A DNA stretch of 64,000 nucleotides from an uncultured Bacteroidota bacterium (GCA_903824785.1 CAIJYD010000047.1:1-64000), one strand, 5' to 3'. Positions 9,279 through 18,778 are shown, numbered from the stretch's first letter. Numbers and translations: made by a program. Notes: generated from the sequence alone by a model not told the origin.

Positions 9279-9759
9279 CAGGCGGATTCTGATCGTTGGA
9301 ACGAGGAGGCGGAGGGCCATCCTGAATGCCTCTTTCGCCCGGATTATGCCTCCGGCCATTCCTGAAATCAGATGAGTCGTTACCATGGTTATTCCTGTTC
9401 TGTCGTATCATCTCCTGGCGCCTTTCATCCATCTCTTTCAGCCGTGCCATCTGTTCTTTTGTAAGTATCAGGTCCAGTTCTTTTCTGAAATCTTTCATAT
9501 TTGAGTCAAGCTCCTTTCGAAAGCCACCTTGTAGATCACTATTGATCCGGGCATATTTATCAAGAACAAGGTCAATTTTCTCCTTTTGCATTTCGTCAGG
9601 CTGGATAGCCTTATAAAAGCCCTCCCTGAATCTCTCTTCAGAAAAGAAAACTCTGACAGGTTTAAGTTTCTGGTGTCTTATCTGAGCGGAAGTAAGCATC
9701 CCAAGTAAGAATCCGATTACCAAAGTAACGACAACGAGAATTATTGGTTTTGTTTTCAT
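9268..9759 (-). CDS. LTXXQ/CpxP-like periplasmic protein of an ECF operon
   Basis: 163 residues with one N-terminal signal anchor (IILVVVTLVIGFLLGML), then a helical periplasmic segment containing LTKEQMARLKEM, which resembles the LTxxQ motif of CpxP/Spy and of Bacteroidota 'periplasmic heavy metal sensor' proteins. The tail is rich in Asn, Pro and Arg. It is the third gene of a tight cluster after sigma and anti-sigma genes (6 bp gap), which suggests a stress-responsive periplasmic sensor or chaperone feeding back on the sigma factor. That role is inferred from context. Confidence 0.7.
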   Translation of the reverse strand: MKTKPIILVVVTLVIGFLLGMLTSAQIRHQKLKPVRVFFSEERFREGFYKAIQPDEMQKEKIDLVLDKYARINSDLQGGFRKELDSNMKDFRKELDLILTKEQMARLKEMDERRQEMIRQNRNNHGNDSSDFRNGRRHNPGERGIQDGPPPPRSNDQNPPANR

Positions 9760-9765
9760 GTTGGT

Positions 9766-10119
9766 TTAATTACCGGTTAAAAGGCAAACAATACTTTCAT
9801 CATAATTGTCGCTCAGCCCAAGAAATGAGTTAAGAGACAGAGAACCATCCATAAGGAAAATAGAGATAATCAGCAAAACAATTGCAGCCACCCCTGTAAG
9901 AGCAATACGGTAGAATGCAAAATTCATTGATCTGATAAATTCTACTTCCCGATTGATAGTCAGTCCTGCTGAAAATAATTTATTAAGAACCTTTTCTCCA
10001 AAGTCAGGACTGAAACTGTAAGACACTCCCTCCTTTTCCAAGAATCCCGGAACCTCTCTGGTATCAGTCTCTGATTTCAGCGAACTGAATAATATTTTTT
10101 TTATTTCTGAAGGGTCCAT
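9766..10119 (-). CDS. Putative single-pass anti-sigma factor
   Basis: 117 residues. A short N-terminal cytoplasmic part (MDPSEIKKILFSSL...) is followed by one transmembrane helix at about residues 73-92 (IALTGVAAIVLLIISIFLM) and a short periplasmic tail. It has no clear zinc-binding HxxxCxxC motif. It lies 5 bp after the ECF sigma gene and 6 bp before the LTXXQ-type gene, the usual place for a membrane anti-sigma factor. Family assignment rests on size, topology and position. Confidence 0.6.
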   Translation of the reverse strand: MDPSEIKKILFSSLKSETDTREVPGFLEKEGVSYSFSPDFGEKVLNKLFSAGLTINREVEFIRSMNFAFYRIALTGVAAIVLLIISIFLMDGSLSLNSFLGLSDNYDESIVCLLTGN

Positions 10120-10124
10120 AGAAA

Positions 10125-10685
10125 TTATATCTTTTTTAAAATAATCCTTAATTCTTCCTGAGCTCTCGATAACCTTGAAAGAACCGTTCCAAGCGGAAGA
10201 TCGAGAATCTCTGCAGTTTCTTTTGTGGAGTATCCCTGCAGCATCCTCATTGTTAATATTATACGAAACTTAGGACTCATGGCCAATAATGCTTTATTAA
10301 CTATTTCCGAAGCATCTTTTCTCTCTTCAGTATCATAATCAGGAATTTCAAATTCGTACATCTCATTATTCCCTCTTTGAGAAAACATTGAAAAAAACCT
10401 TTTTCTTCTTTTTATCTCATTAAGAGACAGGTTAACTGCAATTTTCTGGATATAAGTTGAAAGTTTTGCTTCACCCCTGAACTCTGATAAAGAATGATAA
10501 AGTTTTATAAATACCTCCTGTCCAATATCTTCTGCAAAAACTGAATCGCCAAGCATACCTTTAACCGTTCGTGCAACCATTTTCTGATACAGGTTTACAA
10601 TTTCTCCGAATGCTTTTTTATCTCCATCCAGGGATGCCTTTACCAGTTCGCGCTCATCGGTTTCTTTGTACGATTCTTTAATCAT
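10125..10685 (-). CDS. ECF-type RNA polymerase sigma factor
   Basis: 187 residues from ATG 10685 (an upstream in-frame TTG at 10703 is less likely). Sigma-70 region 2 is seen in the stretch around AFGEIVNLYQKMV through AEDIGQEVFIKLYHSLSEF. Region 4 is seen in LSPKF-like MSPKFRIILTMRMLQGYS, then TKETAEILDLPLGTVLSRLSRA, a helix-turn-helix that binds the -35 element. It is the first gene of a three-gene operon with a likely anti-sigma and an LTXXQ-like periplasmic protein, so it probably responds to an envelope signal. Confidence 0.9.
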   Translation of the reverse strand: MIKESYKETDERELVKASLDGDKKAFGEIVNLYQKMVARTVKGMLGDSVFAEDIGQEVFIKLYHSLSEFRGEAKLSTYIQKIAVNLSLNEIKRRKRFFSMFSQRGNNEMYEFEIPDYDTEERKDASEIVNKALLAMSPKFRIILTMRMLQGYSTKETAEILDLPLGTVLSRLSRAQEELRIILKKI

Positions 10686-10787
10686 ACTACAATATATAGA
10701 CAACTATTAATATGCAAATATTCCGGATTGTTAATTTTTATTAACAGAGAAGATTCTTTTCAGGGAAGGTGGTCAGTATTTCTGATC

Positions 10788-12830
10788 TCACAGAAGAAAA
10801 CTCTCCTTAACCAGCTTTACCTCATAGTCTTTGGTATATCTGAAAAGGAACAGCTTCTGGTTTTCAAAGCCGTCGCCGGTATCTGATCGTTTAAAATTAT
10901 AATCGGTCTGTAAAAGATCAGGTGTATGAATTTCAGGATGGGTAATAAAATTTTTTCCGTGGAGGGCTATTCCCGACATAAAATAGTAGGCAATATCATA
11001 TCCCTGCCAGGCATAACTTTTTTCGGAGGGTTCGGTAAGAAATTTTTCTCTGAAAGCAGAGTTGAATTTCTTCACGTCATTCATTGTATAATCGATCGAT
11101 GAAGGGGAATAGACCAAAATATCCAGATCGAAGAAATACTTCGGATCAAGATTATCATTGTCTCTCATGGCAGGGTACCCGAACACTTTTACATCGTATT
11201 TTCTGGAAAGACCGTGTACATCCATAATTGTCTCGCTTATAACCGGAGCTTCTTCAGAAGCAATAATAACAATATTCCCGGTTTTCTCAGAAAGGGCATG
11301 GCTCAACCGGTTTATGGAGTCATTATCAAACATTGACCTGCTATAGAAGATAAACTCTTTAAACTTTATCTCATCATAAGGTACTTTTGCACTCAACTCT
11401 TTAAATATCAGATTTTTAAATCTTTTTACATCTGCATCGTTCCCTATGGAATCCGAATGAATAAAAACAAAATTCTTATCAGGGAATTCGCTAAGTTTTT
11501 TAGCGAGTGTTCTCTGGGCAATTTCGAGAGAAGAATTGGCCATAAAAAGAGTCGGGTTCTTACGAAGAGCAGAATTATTAAAAAGCGGAACAGGTGATAC
11601 CACCGGAATACCAAGGTTCCTGGCATAAGCGGCAACAATTGACAGGTTATGAGAATAAACCGGTCCGATAATGAGTTCCATATCGGCAAGTTTCCCTGAT
11701 TTTATAAGTCTTGTAAGTTCAACGGAGTCGCTTTTGATATCATAGGAGTATATGTTTATATCCAACCCCAGAGAACGAAGAGTATCCGCAGCAAGAAGAA
11801 TTCCCTCATACATTTCAACAAAATCGAGGCTTCCCGGGTAGATCCAGTCCTGAGGCCTGTAGTTTTCTTTGTATATTTTCTTCCCTGCAACTGTTTTTGA
11901 TGAATCAACTGAACCCCTGTCAGAATTTTCGTTAAGGTAGAACGGCAGCATAACGGCAATATCCATAGAACCTCTGAGCTCTTTAAACGGGGGAGTGACA
12001 ACCTGGTTGCTTTTAATTAAAACCGGTTTTTCAGGCAACTCAGCAACAGTATCTATTTTATCCGGTTCAGCTTCGCGGATTACTACCGTTTTCACGCCGG
12101 GGATTTTGATAAAGTCACCAACCTGAGGAAATCCCATATCGCTGTTCTCTTTTTTCAATTCCTTGAGAGTAATACCGTATTTTTCAGCAATTGAGGAGAG
12201 CGACTCCCCTTTTACGACTTTATGATAAATGAATTTATTCTCCTTTTCTTCAAATTTCTGTCTGGTATCGATAAGCACCTTACGTGGAACCGCTATTTCA
12301 GCACCAACCGATAGTTTTGTAATATCAATACCGGGATTGCTCTGTATTATTTCGTTAACAGTAACCCCATAAGTTTTAGAGAGAAAATAGACTGTCTCAC
12401 CGGGCTTAAGAACATGATAAAGTAATTTACTGTTCTCAGTCTGTTTTTTTTCAGGAGTAGTTGCGGGAGCAGAGGTTGTTGGGGGCACAGCTGGAGGTGC
12501 AGATGCAGGCACAGAAGCAGGTACAGATGCAGGTGCAGAAGGTTTTGGTTCACTGCCCGGCTTAACAGGTATTCTAAGAGATTGCCCAACCTTGATGCCA
12601 TAAAGTACTGGGGGATTCTCCTTTGTTAATTCCTCAACTGTAATGCCATAAGCTTTTGAAATTACAAAAGCGCTTTCACCGGTTTTAACCACATGCACAT
12701 AATAAGCAACACCGGAAAGAATTACTTTTTCTTTTGACCGCTCCACAACAACCTGCGGATAGCTATTAATATTAAATGCAATTAAAATAATTATTATCAA
12801 AAGAGCCTTAATACCGCCTAAGATTTTCAT
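10788..12830 (-). CDS. Triple-LysM protein with type I periplasmic-binding domain
   Basis: 680 residues from ATG 12830; the open frame extends further upstream into purC, but the signal peptide (MKILGGIKALLIIIILIAF) sets the start. Three LysM domains for peptidoglycan binding follow (beginning YYVHVVKTGES, LYHVLKPGETV and IYHKVVKGESL), the first two separated by an Ala/Pro/Ser-rich linker with a PASV micro-repeat. The C-terminal ~380 residues look like a PBP1-type ligand-binding fold of amino-acid ABC transporters (MDIAVMLPFYLNEN, LIIGPVYSHNLSIVAAYA). It is probably a cell-wall-attached, non-transport sensor or scaffold. It follows purC by 25 bp. Confidence 0.8.
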   Translation of the reverse strand: MKILGGIKALLIIIILIAFNINSYPQVVVERSKEKVILSGVAYYVHVVKTGESAFVISKAYGITVEELTKENPPVLYGIKVGQSLRIPVKPGSEPKPSAPASVPASVPASAPPAVPPTTSAPATTPEKKQTENSKLLYHVLKPGETVYFLSKTYGVTVNEIIQSNPGIDITKLSVGAEIAVPRKVLIDTRQKFEEKENKFIYHKVVKGESLSSIAEKYGITLKELKKENSDMGFPQVGDFIKIPGVKTVVIREAEPDKIDTVAELPEKPVLIKSNQVVTPPFKELRGSMDIAVMLPFYLNENSDRGSVDSSKTVAGKKIYKENYRPQDWIYPGSLDFVEMYEGILLAADTLRSLGLDINIYSYDIKSDSVELTRLIKSGKLADMELIIGPVYSHNLSIVAAYARNLGIPVVSPVPLFNNSALRKNPTLFMANSSLEIAQRTLAKKLSEFPDKNFVFIHSDSIGNDADVKRFKNLIFKELSAKVPYDEIKFKEFIFYSRSMFDNDSINRLSHALSEKTGNIVIIASEEAPVISETIMDVHGLSRKYDVKVFGYPAMRDNDNLDPKYFFDLDILVYSPSSIDYTMNDVKKFNSAFREKFLTEPSEKSYAWQGYDIAYYFMSGIALHGKNFITHPEIHTPDLLQTDYNFKRSDTGDGFENQKLFLFRYTKDYEVKLVKESFLL

Positions 12831-12855
12831 TTTCAATCTTTTTTTATTCTCTTTT

Positions 12856-13806
12856 TTACAATGTTTTAAGAAATGTCCTGCAGTTTCTTTCAATTCGCTC
12901 AGGCACATTGGTAATATCTTCCCTGATAAACCTTTCACCTGTAATATTCTCATATAGCTCAATATACCTTTCTGATATTTCATTTACAAAGGAATCTGAC
13001 ATTTCAGGGATAACTTGTCCCTCCTGGCCCTGAAAGCCATTTTCCATCAGCCATTCTCTTACAAACTCCTTTGATAATTGTTTCTGAGGAAGCCCATTAT
13101 TGAACCTTTCCTGATATCCATCAGCATAAAAATATCGTGATGAGTCAGGTGTATTGATCTCATCGATAAGGTAAATCTGCCCATCTTTTCTGCCAAACTC
13201 ATATTTTGTATCAACTAGAATCAGGCCATGGTCGGCTGCAATCTGAGAGCCTTTTATAAATACTCCCATCGTATATTCTTCTATCTGACTATACTCTTTC
13301 TCTGAAATGAGGTTTCGGCTTATTATTTCGGAACGACTGATATCCTCATCATGTTTTCCCTGTTCAGCTTTGGTAGTAGGCGTAATAATTGGTTTCTCAA
13401 ACCGCTGGTGTTCCTTCATTCCATCGGGTATTTTAATACCGCAGATTTCCCTTGCTCCTGCTTTATAGCTTCTCCAGGCGCTTCCGGTAAGGTAAGCCCT
13501 TACAATCATTTCGACGGGATAGGGTTCACATTTATGGCCAAAAGTAACTGTCGGATCGGGAGTGGCAATTTTCCAGTTCGGAACAATAGCGCTTGTAGCG
13601 TCTAGAAATTTAGCTGCTATCTGATTAAGGACCTGGCCTTTATAAGGAATACCCCTCGGCAGTACCACATCAAAGGCTGAAATCCTGTCGGAGACAATCA
13701 TAAGAAGGTAATCGTCGTTAATATTATAAACGTCCCTTACCTTCCCCTTATAGATGCTCTTCTGACCAGGGAAATTGTAGTTTGAACTTAAGATTGTTTT
13801 AACCAT
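12856..13806 (-). CDS. purC: SAICAR synthetase (purine synthesis)
   Basis: 316 residues. Phosphoribosylaminoimidazole-succinocarboxamide synthase joins CAIR and aspartate using ATP in purine biosynthesis. Family signatures are clear: KGKVRDVY near the N-terminus, the [19 protein letters not shown] block and VDTKYEFG with [13 protein letters not shown]. The length is that of the longer eukaryote-like type rather than the ~240-residue bacterial type. It is followed closely by the LysM protein gene. Confidence 0.96.
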   Translation of the reverse strand: MVKTILSSNYNFPGQKSIYKGKVRDVYNINDDYLLMIVSDRISAFDVVLPRGIPYKGQVLNQIAAKFLDATSAIVPNWKIATPDPTVTFGHKCEPYPVEMIVRAYLTGSAWRSYKAGAREICGIKIPDGMKEHQRFEKPIITPTTKAEQGKHDEDISRSEIISRNLISEKEYSQIEEYTMGVFIKGSQIAADHGLILVDTKYEFGRKDGQIYLIDEINTPDSSRYFYADGYQERFNNGLPQKQLSKEFVREWLMENGFQGQEGQVIPEMSDSFVNEISERYIELYENITGERFIREDITNVPERIERNCRTFLKTL

Positions 13807-13909
13807 ATTATAAATCAGTTAAGAGATATTTTAATTTTTTCTACTGTCTATGGAGCAAAAACCATGCAACAGGGCACAAAATACGCAGATTTTATTAAAT
13901 TTCATTTGT

Positions 13910-14893
13910 TTAATCTTTCAACTGGTCTTTTTTTTGTTTACCCGCCTCATTTTCCTCATTCTCATAGGCTTTTACAATTCGCTTAACCAGATTATGCCTG
14001 ACTATATCACGCTCGTCGAATCTGATAATTGAAATCCCCTCAATATTGTCAAGAATGCGCATTGCTTGCAGCAGACCTGAATCGCTTTTCTTGGGCAGGT
14101 CTATCTGAGTGGTATCGCCGGTTATTATGAACCTGGAGTTTGTGCCCATCCTTGTGAGAAACATCTTAAGCTGATTTATAGTGGCATTCTGAGCTTCATC
14201 CAGTATTACAATTGCGTTTTCCAGAGTCCGTCCTCTCATATAGGCAAGAGGTGCAATCTGAACTGTACCGTCCTCGAGCCAGGTCTCCAGCTTTTTGAAA
14301 GGGAGCATATCGTGAAGGGCATCGTAGAGAGGCTGGAGGTAAGGGTCAAGCTTTTCCTTCATGTTTCCCGGAAGGAACCCGAGTCTTTCTCCTGCTTCAA
14401 CAGCAGGACGCGCAAGAATAATCTTTTTAACCTCTTTTTCCTTCAGTGCCCTGACAGCAAGAGCAATAGAAGTATATGTCTTGCCTGTTCCTGCCGGACC
14501 TTCAGCAATAATAAGATCATTGTTCTTGTAATCACTGACTAAAAGAAGCTGATTGACTGTCCGCGCTCTTACCGGTTTACCGCTTGTACCAAAAACAATA
14601 ACCTGTTCAAATTCGCCATTCGATGCTGACTTCATGTGTTCACCATCGAAAAAATATTTCTCTATATCCTGTTCATCAAGCCGGTGATATTTATTATAAT
14701 ATTCCAATAGTTCATTAAACCTCTCGGCAAACAGAGTAATCTCAACCTCCTCGCCCATGCATTTTATTTCATTTCCCCTGGCAAGAATTTTAATCCTGGG
14801 AAAGAAACTACGGATCTTGTCAAGCAGAGAATTGTTTGTCCCGAAGAATACTACAGGATCAATATCCTCAAGAAATATTATTATCTCAGTCAT
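13910..14893 (-). CDS. phoH: PhoH family ATPase (YbeZ type)
   Basis: 327 residues from ATG 14893 (the frame opens at a TTG at 14905). An N-terminal KH-like region is followed by the P-loop ATPase core: Walker A EGPAGTGKTY, Walker B VILDEAQN, and the conserved GDTTQIDLP and RFDERDIVRH motifs of the family. In bacteria YbeZ-type PhoH works with the endoribonuclease YbeY in rRNA maturation; ybeY is not adjacent here. The gene is divergent from the SAM hydroxide adenosyltransferase gene. Confidence 0.93.
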   Translation of the reverse strand: MTEIIIFLEDIDPVVFFGTNNSLLDKIRSFFPRIKILARGNEIKCMGEEVEITLFAERFNELLEYYNKYHRLDEQDIEKYFFDGEHMKSASNGEFEQVIVFGTSGKPVRARTVNQLLLVSDYKNNDLIIAEGPAGTGKTYTSIALAVRALKEKEVKKIILARPAVEAGERLGFLPGNMKEKLDPYLQPLYDALHDMLPFKKLETWLEDGTVQIAPLAYMRGRTLENAIVILDEAQNATINQLKMFLTRMGTNSRFIITGDTTQIDLPKKSDSGLLQAMRILDNIEGISIIRFDERDIVRHNLVKRIVKAYENEENEAGKQKKDQLKD

Positions 14894-15015
14894 TAAACAA
14901 TACAAAAATTAATAATCTGAATTGCAATTTGCCCAATTAATCCGGAATCGCAATAAATAGTTTATAAAAAAACCATTGTACAATACAAAGTAAGGTTATT
15001 TTTTCCTTAGAAGAT

Positions 15016-15023
15016 TATCTTTG
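15016..15023 (+). promoter_or_regulatory. -7 element of the SAM hydrolase-mazG operon
   Basis: TATCTTTG fits TAnnTTTG and lies 16 bases before the ATG at 15040. No good TTTG -33 box is seen at the expected distance, so the call is tentative. Confidence 0.4.
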
Positions 15024-15039
15024 CTGTAAGTTTTTTCAT

Positions 15040-15834
15040 ATGCCGGTAGTTACATTAACAACAGAGTGGAGGCCAGATGATATCTATAACGGAATCATTA
15101 AAGGTAAGCTTAGCAGCATGTGCCCTGGTGTTGTCATAATAGATAATGCCGGAGGCATACGGCCGTTTGAAATAGCAAAAGCTTCATTCATAATAAGAAA
15201 TACCTATAGTAATTACCCTAAGGGTTCTGTTCATATCATTTGTGTACATTCTGAAGCTCAAAAGAATCATCATCATCTGATTGTGAAGGCTAAAGAACAT
15301 TATTTTATTGGCACTGACAACGGTATTTTCAATCTTATTCTTAATTCCGAGCCGGACGAAATTATAAAAATAGAACACAATGAATCCTCTGATGAACTTG
15401 AGATTTTTGCGAAGGCGGCTTCTGATATTTTATCAGGAAAGAGCCCGTCAGATCTTGGTGCACCGGTAAAAACTATCAGGGAAATAATACCTCTCAGAGC
15501 AACAATTGATAAAGATGTTATAATTGGAAGTATAATTTTTATCGATTCATATGGAAACGCCATTTCGAATATTACCAGGGAGGTGTTCTTAAGAGTTTTT
15601 GAGAATAAGGCATACCGGATTCTGATTCAAAGTAATAATAATTACACCGATCATATTTCCACCAGATATAGTGATGTCCCTGTTAATGAAATACTTGCAA
15701 AATTCAACCAGTTCGATCTTCTCGAGATATCAATAAACGGCGCTGATATTTCCGAATTGCTCAGCCTGGAACCGGGTTCGGTTGTTCGCATCGATCTTGC
15801 GAACAAAGCCGCCTCCCCTAACCGATTGTTCTAA
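15040..15834 (+). CDS. SAM hydroxide adenosyltransferase (DUF62)
   Basis: 264 residues matching the S-adenosyl-L-methionine hydroxide adenosyltransferase / fluorinase-like family. The N-terminal domain has VIIDNAGGIRPFEIAKASFII, HIICVHSEA and the FIGTDNGIFNLI loop; the C-terminal beta domain has IIFIDSYGNAISNITRE. These enzymes hydrolyse SAM to adenosine and methionine. The first residues are MPVVTLTTEW rather than the usual TDFG, where the family normally has an aspartate, so activity could differ. It is followed by mazG after 11 bp. Confidence 0.85.
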   Translation: MPVVTLTTEWRPDDIYNGIIKGKLSSMCPGVVIIDNAGGIRPFEIAKASFIIRNTYSNYPKGSVHIICVHSEAQKNHHHLIVKAKEHYFIGTDNGIFNLILNSEPDEIIKIEHNESSDELEIFAKAASDILSGKSPSDLGAPVKTIREIIPLRATIDKDVIIGSIIFIDSYGNAISNITREVFLRVFENKAYRILIQSNNNYTDHISTRYSDVPVNEILAKFNQFDLLEISINGADISELLSLEPGSVVRIDLANKAASPNRLF

Positions 15835-15845
15835 TTAAGTTAAAA

Positions 15846-16628
15846 ATGAATGATATAACCAAAACTCTTGATGAGTTTAAGAGGCTTCTCAGCATTATAG
15901 ACGAACTAAGGGTGAAGTGCCCCTGGGATATGAAACAGACCAATGAAAGTCTGCGGAAACTGACTATTGAAGAGACATACGAATTAGCCGATGCAGTTTT
16001 CTCAGGAAGTGATGAAGGTATCAAAAATGAGTTGGGCGATCTGATGCTTCATATAGTCTTCTACGCAAAAATCGGATCTGAAAAAGGTGTTTTCAACATG
16101 GGCGATGTTCTGGAAGGAATAAATAAAAAGCTAACCTACAGGCATCCGCATGTATTTGGTGATGTAAAAGTAAGTGGAGCATCGCAGGTTGAAGAGAACT
16201 GGGAACAGCTCAAAACAAAAGAAAATAATGGTTACAAACCAGTGTTATCTGGTGTGCCATCGTCTTTGCCTGCAATTGTTAAAGCCAACAGGATTCAGGA
16301 GAAGGTCAGAGGGGTAGGATTTGACTGGGAGAAGCGCGAACAGATATGGGACAAAGTGCTTGAAGAGATCACCGAACTGAAAGAAGAGATTAATAACCGC
16401 AATACCGAGGCAATAGAATCGGAACTTGGTGATGTTCTTTTTTCAATTATCAATGCTTCGCGCCTTTATGGAATTGATCCGGAAGCAGCACTTGAAAAAA
16501 CCAACAGGAAGTTTATAAAGCGTTTTAATTATCTTGAAAAAGAGACACTTATAAAAGGGATATCTCTTCATAACATGAGTCTCGATGAGATGAATGTTAT
16601 CTGGGAAGAGGCGAAGAAAGAGGATTGA
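15846..16628 (+). CDS. mazG: Nucleoside triphosphate pyrophosphohydrolase MazG
   Basis: 260 residues with two MazG domains. The first shows CPWDMKQTNESLRKLTIEETYEL with the EExxE/ExxD metal-binding pattern (GDEGI..ELGDLMLHIVFYA), the second shows EEITELKEEI and ELGDVLFSIINASRL. It hydrolyses NTPs to NMPs and pyrophosphate as a house-cleaning enzyme. Same operon as the SAM hydroxide adenosyltransferase; convergent with speB. Confidence 0.95.
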   Translation: MNDITKTLDEFKRLLSIIDELRVKCPWDMKQTNESLRKLTIEETYELADAVFSGSDEGIKNELGDLMLHIVFYAKIGSEKGVFNMGDVLEGINKKLTYRHPHVFGDVKVSGASQVEENWEQLKTKENNGYKPVLSGVPSSLPAIVKANRIQEKVRGVGFDWEKREQIWDKVLEEITELKEEINNRNTEAIESELGDVLFSIINASRLYGIDPEAALEKTNRKFIKRFNYLEKETLIKGISLHNMSLDEMNVIWEEAKKED

Positions 16629-16651
16629 ACAGGTTCACTTAGCGAACCTGT
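16629..16651. terminator. Hairpin between the convergent mazG and speB genes
   Basis: Perfect 8-bp stem ACAGGTTC/GAACCTGT with a 7-base loop. It begins right at the mazG stop and includes the last codons of speB on the other strand. There is no U-run, so it may only weakly stop transcription or protect 3' ends. Confidence 0.4.
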
Positions 16652-17480
16652 AACTGAGAAGCTGGTATATAATTCTGGCCGCAATATAATCGGGCGCTTT
16701 ATTGACTGAAGAGGGACACAGTTCAACAACATCAAAACCAACAACATTTTTCTTTCTTATTACGTCCCTCATAAAATGAAGCAGTTCAAAATACTCCGGT
16801 CCACCAGGCTCAGGAGTTCCGGTTGATGGCATTATTGACGGATCAAAAACATCGAGATCGATTGTAATATAAACATTCTCTGTCAGTTTATCCATTGCAT
16901 TAAGATACAGATTCTTATCGTAATACAATTCATGCGAATAGAACATTCTGTCCTTCTCGGCATAAGGAAGTTCGCATTCAGACATGCTTCTTATTCCAAC
17001 CTGAACAATTGGAGCCAGCTCACGAGCCCTGGCCATTGCACAGGCATGATTGAATTCCGAACCCTCATATTCCTGCCTCAGATCAGCATGGGCATCAAGC
17101 TGAAGAACAGAAAGATTATCAAAATGTTCGGAAAATGCCTTAATTGCTCCGATTGATACGGTATGGTTGCCCCCTATGATAACCGGAAATTTATTTTCGC
17201 GAAGAAGTGATAATGTTCTGCTATATACAGCATTAACAAGTTTCTCAGGAGTCTCCTTTTCAGTTACAGGCTCAACAGTATTAATGCCTTTCAGATGAGC
17301 TTCCGAAGCAGTTTCAACGTCGTAGAATTCAAGATTGACAGATGCCTGAAGAATTGCATCGGGCCCATTGTCAGCACCCCTCATCCAGGTACTGGTTTCG
17401 TCGTATGGTACCGGGACAATAATTATTTTTGACTCTGAATAATCATAAACCACCTCATTGCCACCAAAGTTCATAGTCAT
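16635..17480 (-). CDS. speB: Agmatinase / ureohydrolase family
   Basis: 281 residues. All manganese-binding motifs of the arginase/agmatinase family are present: GGNHTVSIG, DAHADLR and DLDVFDPS. The substrate-loop region (FNHACAMARARE) fits agmatinase better than arginase. The reaction would be agmatine to putrescine and urea. No arginine decarboxylase is in the window, so assignment to agmatinase over other ureohydrolases stays moderate. A DUF5606 gene lies 17 bp upstream. Confidence 0.85.
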   Translation of the reverse strand: MTMNFGGNEVVYDYSESKIIIVPVPYDETSTWMRGADNGPDAILQASVNLEFYDVETASEAHLKGINTVEPVTEKETPEKLVNAVYSRTLSLLRENKFPVIIGGNHTVSIGAIKAFSEHFDNLSVLQLDAHADLRQEYEGSEFNHACAMARARELAPIVQVGIRSMSECELPYAEKDRMFYSHELYYDKNLYLNAMDKLTENVYITIDLDVFDPSIMPSTGTPEPGGPEYFELLHFMRDVIRKKNVVGFDVVELCPSSVNKAPDYIAARIIYQLLSYRFAK

Positions 17481-17497
17481 CAGATATTAACAGACAG

Positions 17498-17968
17498 TTA
17501 TTCGGACTCCGTTTTCTGGCTGCTTTTCTTTTTTTTCTTTTCAGTAGCAGGAGCCGCCTCACTATCTACAACAGCTTCAGGCTCTTCCTTAACCAGGAGA
17601 TTCAGATTATGAAGAGTGTTATACCAAAGGGCAACTTTTTTTATGTCGCTGGTATAAACTTTCTCTTTTGAGTAATCAGGAAGGATACCTTCAAACCAGA
17701 CCTTCAGCTTAAGTCCATCTGTTTTGGAATCGACTGCGGCCCCCCCATTTTCCTTTTCATAAATCAGGTCAAAAACTTTCCCGAGAGGCATATCTTCATT
17801 ATCGGTGAAAATCGCTATATCCTCCAGTGAGCTTACTTTCGCTGAAGCATAAGCGCTGCTTCTTTTTTTTGTTGCGAGGTGTTCAACAATTATTGCGTTT
17901 TTTCCCTGGGCAATAAATCTGAAAAGACCAGGTTCACCTGAAATTGCAAGAATATCTTTTAATACCAT
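17498..17968 (-). CDS. DUF5606 family protein
   Basis: 156 residues. The N-terminal part (MVLKDILAISGEPGLFRFIAQ and the KVFDLIYEKENGG region) matches the Bacteroidota-restricted DUF5606 family. The C-terminus is a low-complexity tail of Ala, Glu and a run of lysines (EKKKKKSSQK). No signal peptide or membrane segment. Function unknown; it lies just before speB on the same strand. Confidence 0.75.
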   Translation of the reverse strand: MVLKDILAISGEPGLFRFIAQGKNAIIVEHLATKKRSSAYASAKVSSLEDIAIFTDNEDMPLGKVFDLIYEKENGGAAVDSKTDGLKLKVWFEGILPDYSKEKVYTSDIKKVALWYNTLHNLNLLVKEEPEAVVDSEAAPATEKKKKKSSQKTESE

Positions 17969-18047
17969 CTTTCTCTTTTTTTGTTTGCAAATTTAATCCT
18001 TGTATCGTAATGAAAGTTTTATTAGTGACTTTTTTTTGTTTTTAAAT

Positions 18048-18776
18048 TCAGGCCATATTTCTTTCCTTTTTAATCTTTTCATAAGCCTCATTAACCTTTT
18101 TGAATTTTTCGTCGGCGGTTTTTCTGAAATCCTCGCCCAGATGACTTACTTTATCGGGGTGATACTTCATCGCCATTCTTCTGTAAGCTTTCTTTACCTC
18201 CTCATTAGTACAGGAGGGGTCTATTTCAAGAATCTTATACGAAGAATCTGTTTCAGGAATAAACATGTTTTTTATTGACAGAAAATCTGTTGCACCAACT
18301 CCCAGGGCACCTGATATCTTTTCTATTATTTCAATCTCTGAAGGATGAATACTCGTATCGGCCAGCGAAACATTAAATAAAAGGTGCAGCAACTGCAGGC
18401 GTGAGGAATAGTCCATATTCCTGCTGATCTGCACACAAATATCCCGTACCGGAATTTCCTGTTTGATTATATCTTTAAGAATCAGAAGTGCTTCCTTCGC
18501 CGACTCCTGTCCGAATTGGCTGATAAAGAATTTTTTAACGTAATCAAGTTCTGATTTTACAACTTTCCCGTCGGCTTTCATTACAGCTGCCACAAGGACC
18601 AGCAGGCTCATCCCGAAATCGCCCTGAGAAGTTCGTGCAGGCCTGTTGGTGTAGGTCGAAGTCTGAACTGTAGTGCTGTCAATCATAGAACCCACAAGAA
18701 AGCCAAGCAGTCCTCCTATCGGCCCTCCCATTACAAAGCCAAGACCACCGCCCAGCCATTTTCCAAACATTCCCAT
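18048..18776 (-). CDS. TerB-like protein with C-terminal J domain (DjlA-like)
   Basis: 242 residues. A glycine-rich N-terminus (GKWLGGGLGFVMGGPIGGLLGFLVG) could insert in the membrane. A TerB-type helical metal-binding domain follows (LVLVAAVMKADGKVVKSELDYVKKF). The last ~65 residues are a J domain with the HPD motif (KYHPDKV), which would stimulate DnaK. The order is that of the DjlA co-chaperones. It starts 2 bp after the coaE stop. Confidence 0.85.
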   Translation of the reverse strand: MGMFGKWLGGGLGFVMGGPIGGLLGFLVGSMIDSTTVQTSTYTNRPARTSQGDFGMSLLVLVAAVMKADGKVVKSELDYVKKFFISQFGQESAKEALLILKDIIKQEIPVRDICVQISRNMDYSSRLQLLHLLFNVSLADTSIHPSEIEIIEKISGALGVGATDFLSIKNMFIPETDSSYKILEIDPSCTNEEVKKAYRRMAMKYHPDKVSHLGEDFRKTADEKFKKVNEAYEKIKKERNMA

Positions 18777-18778
18777 AA

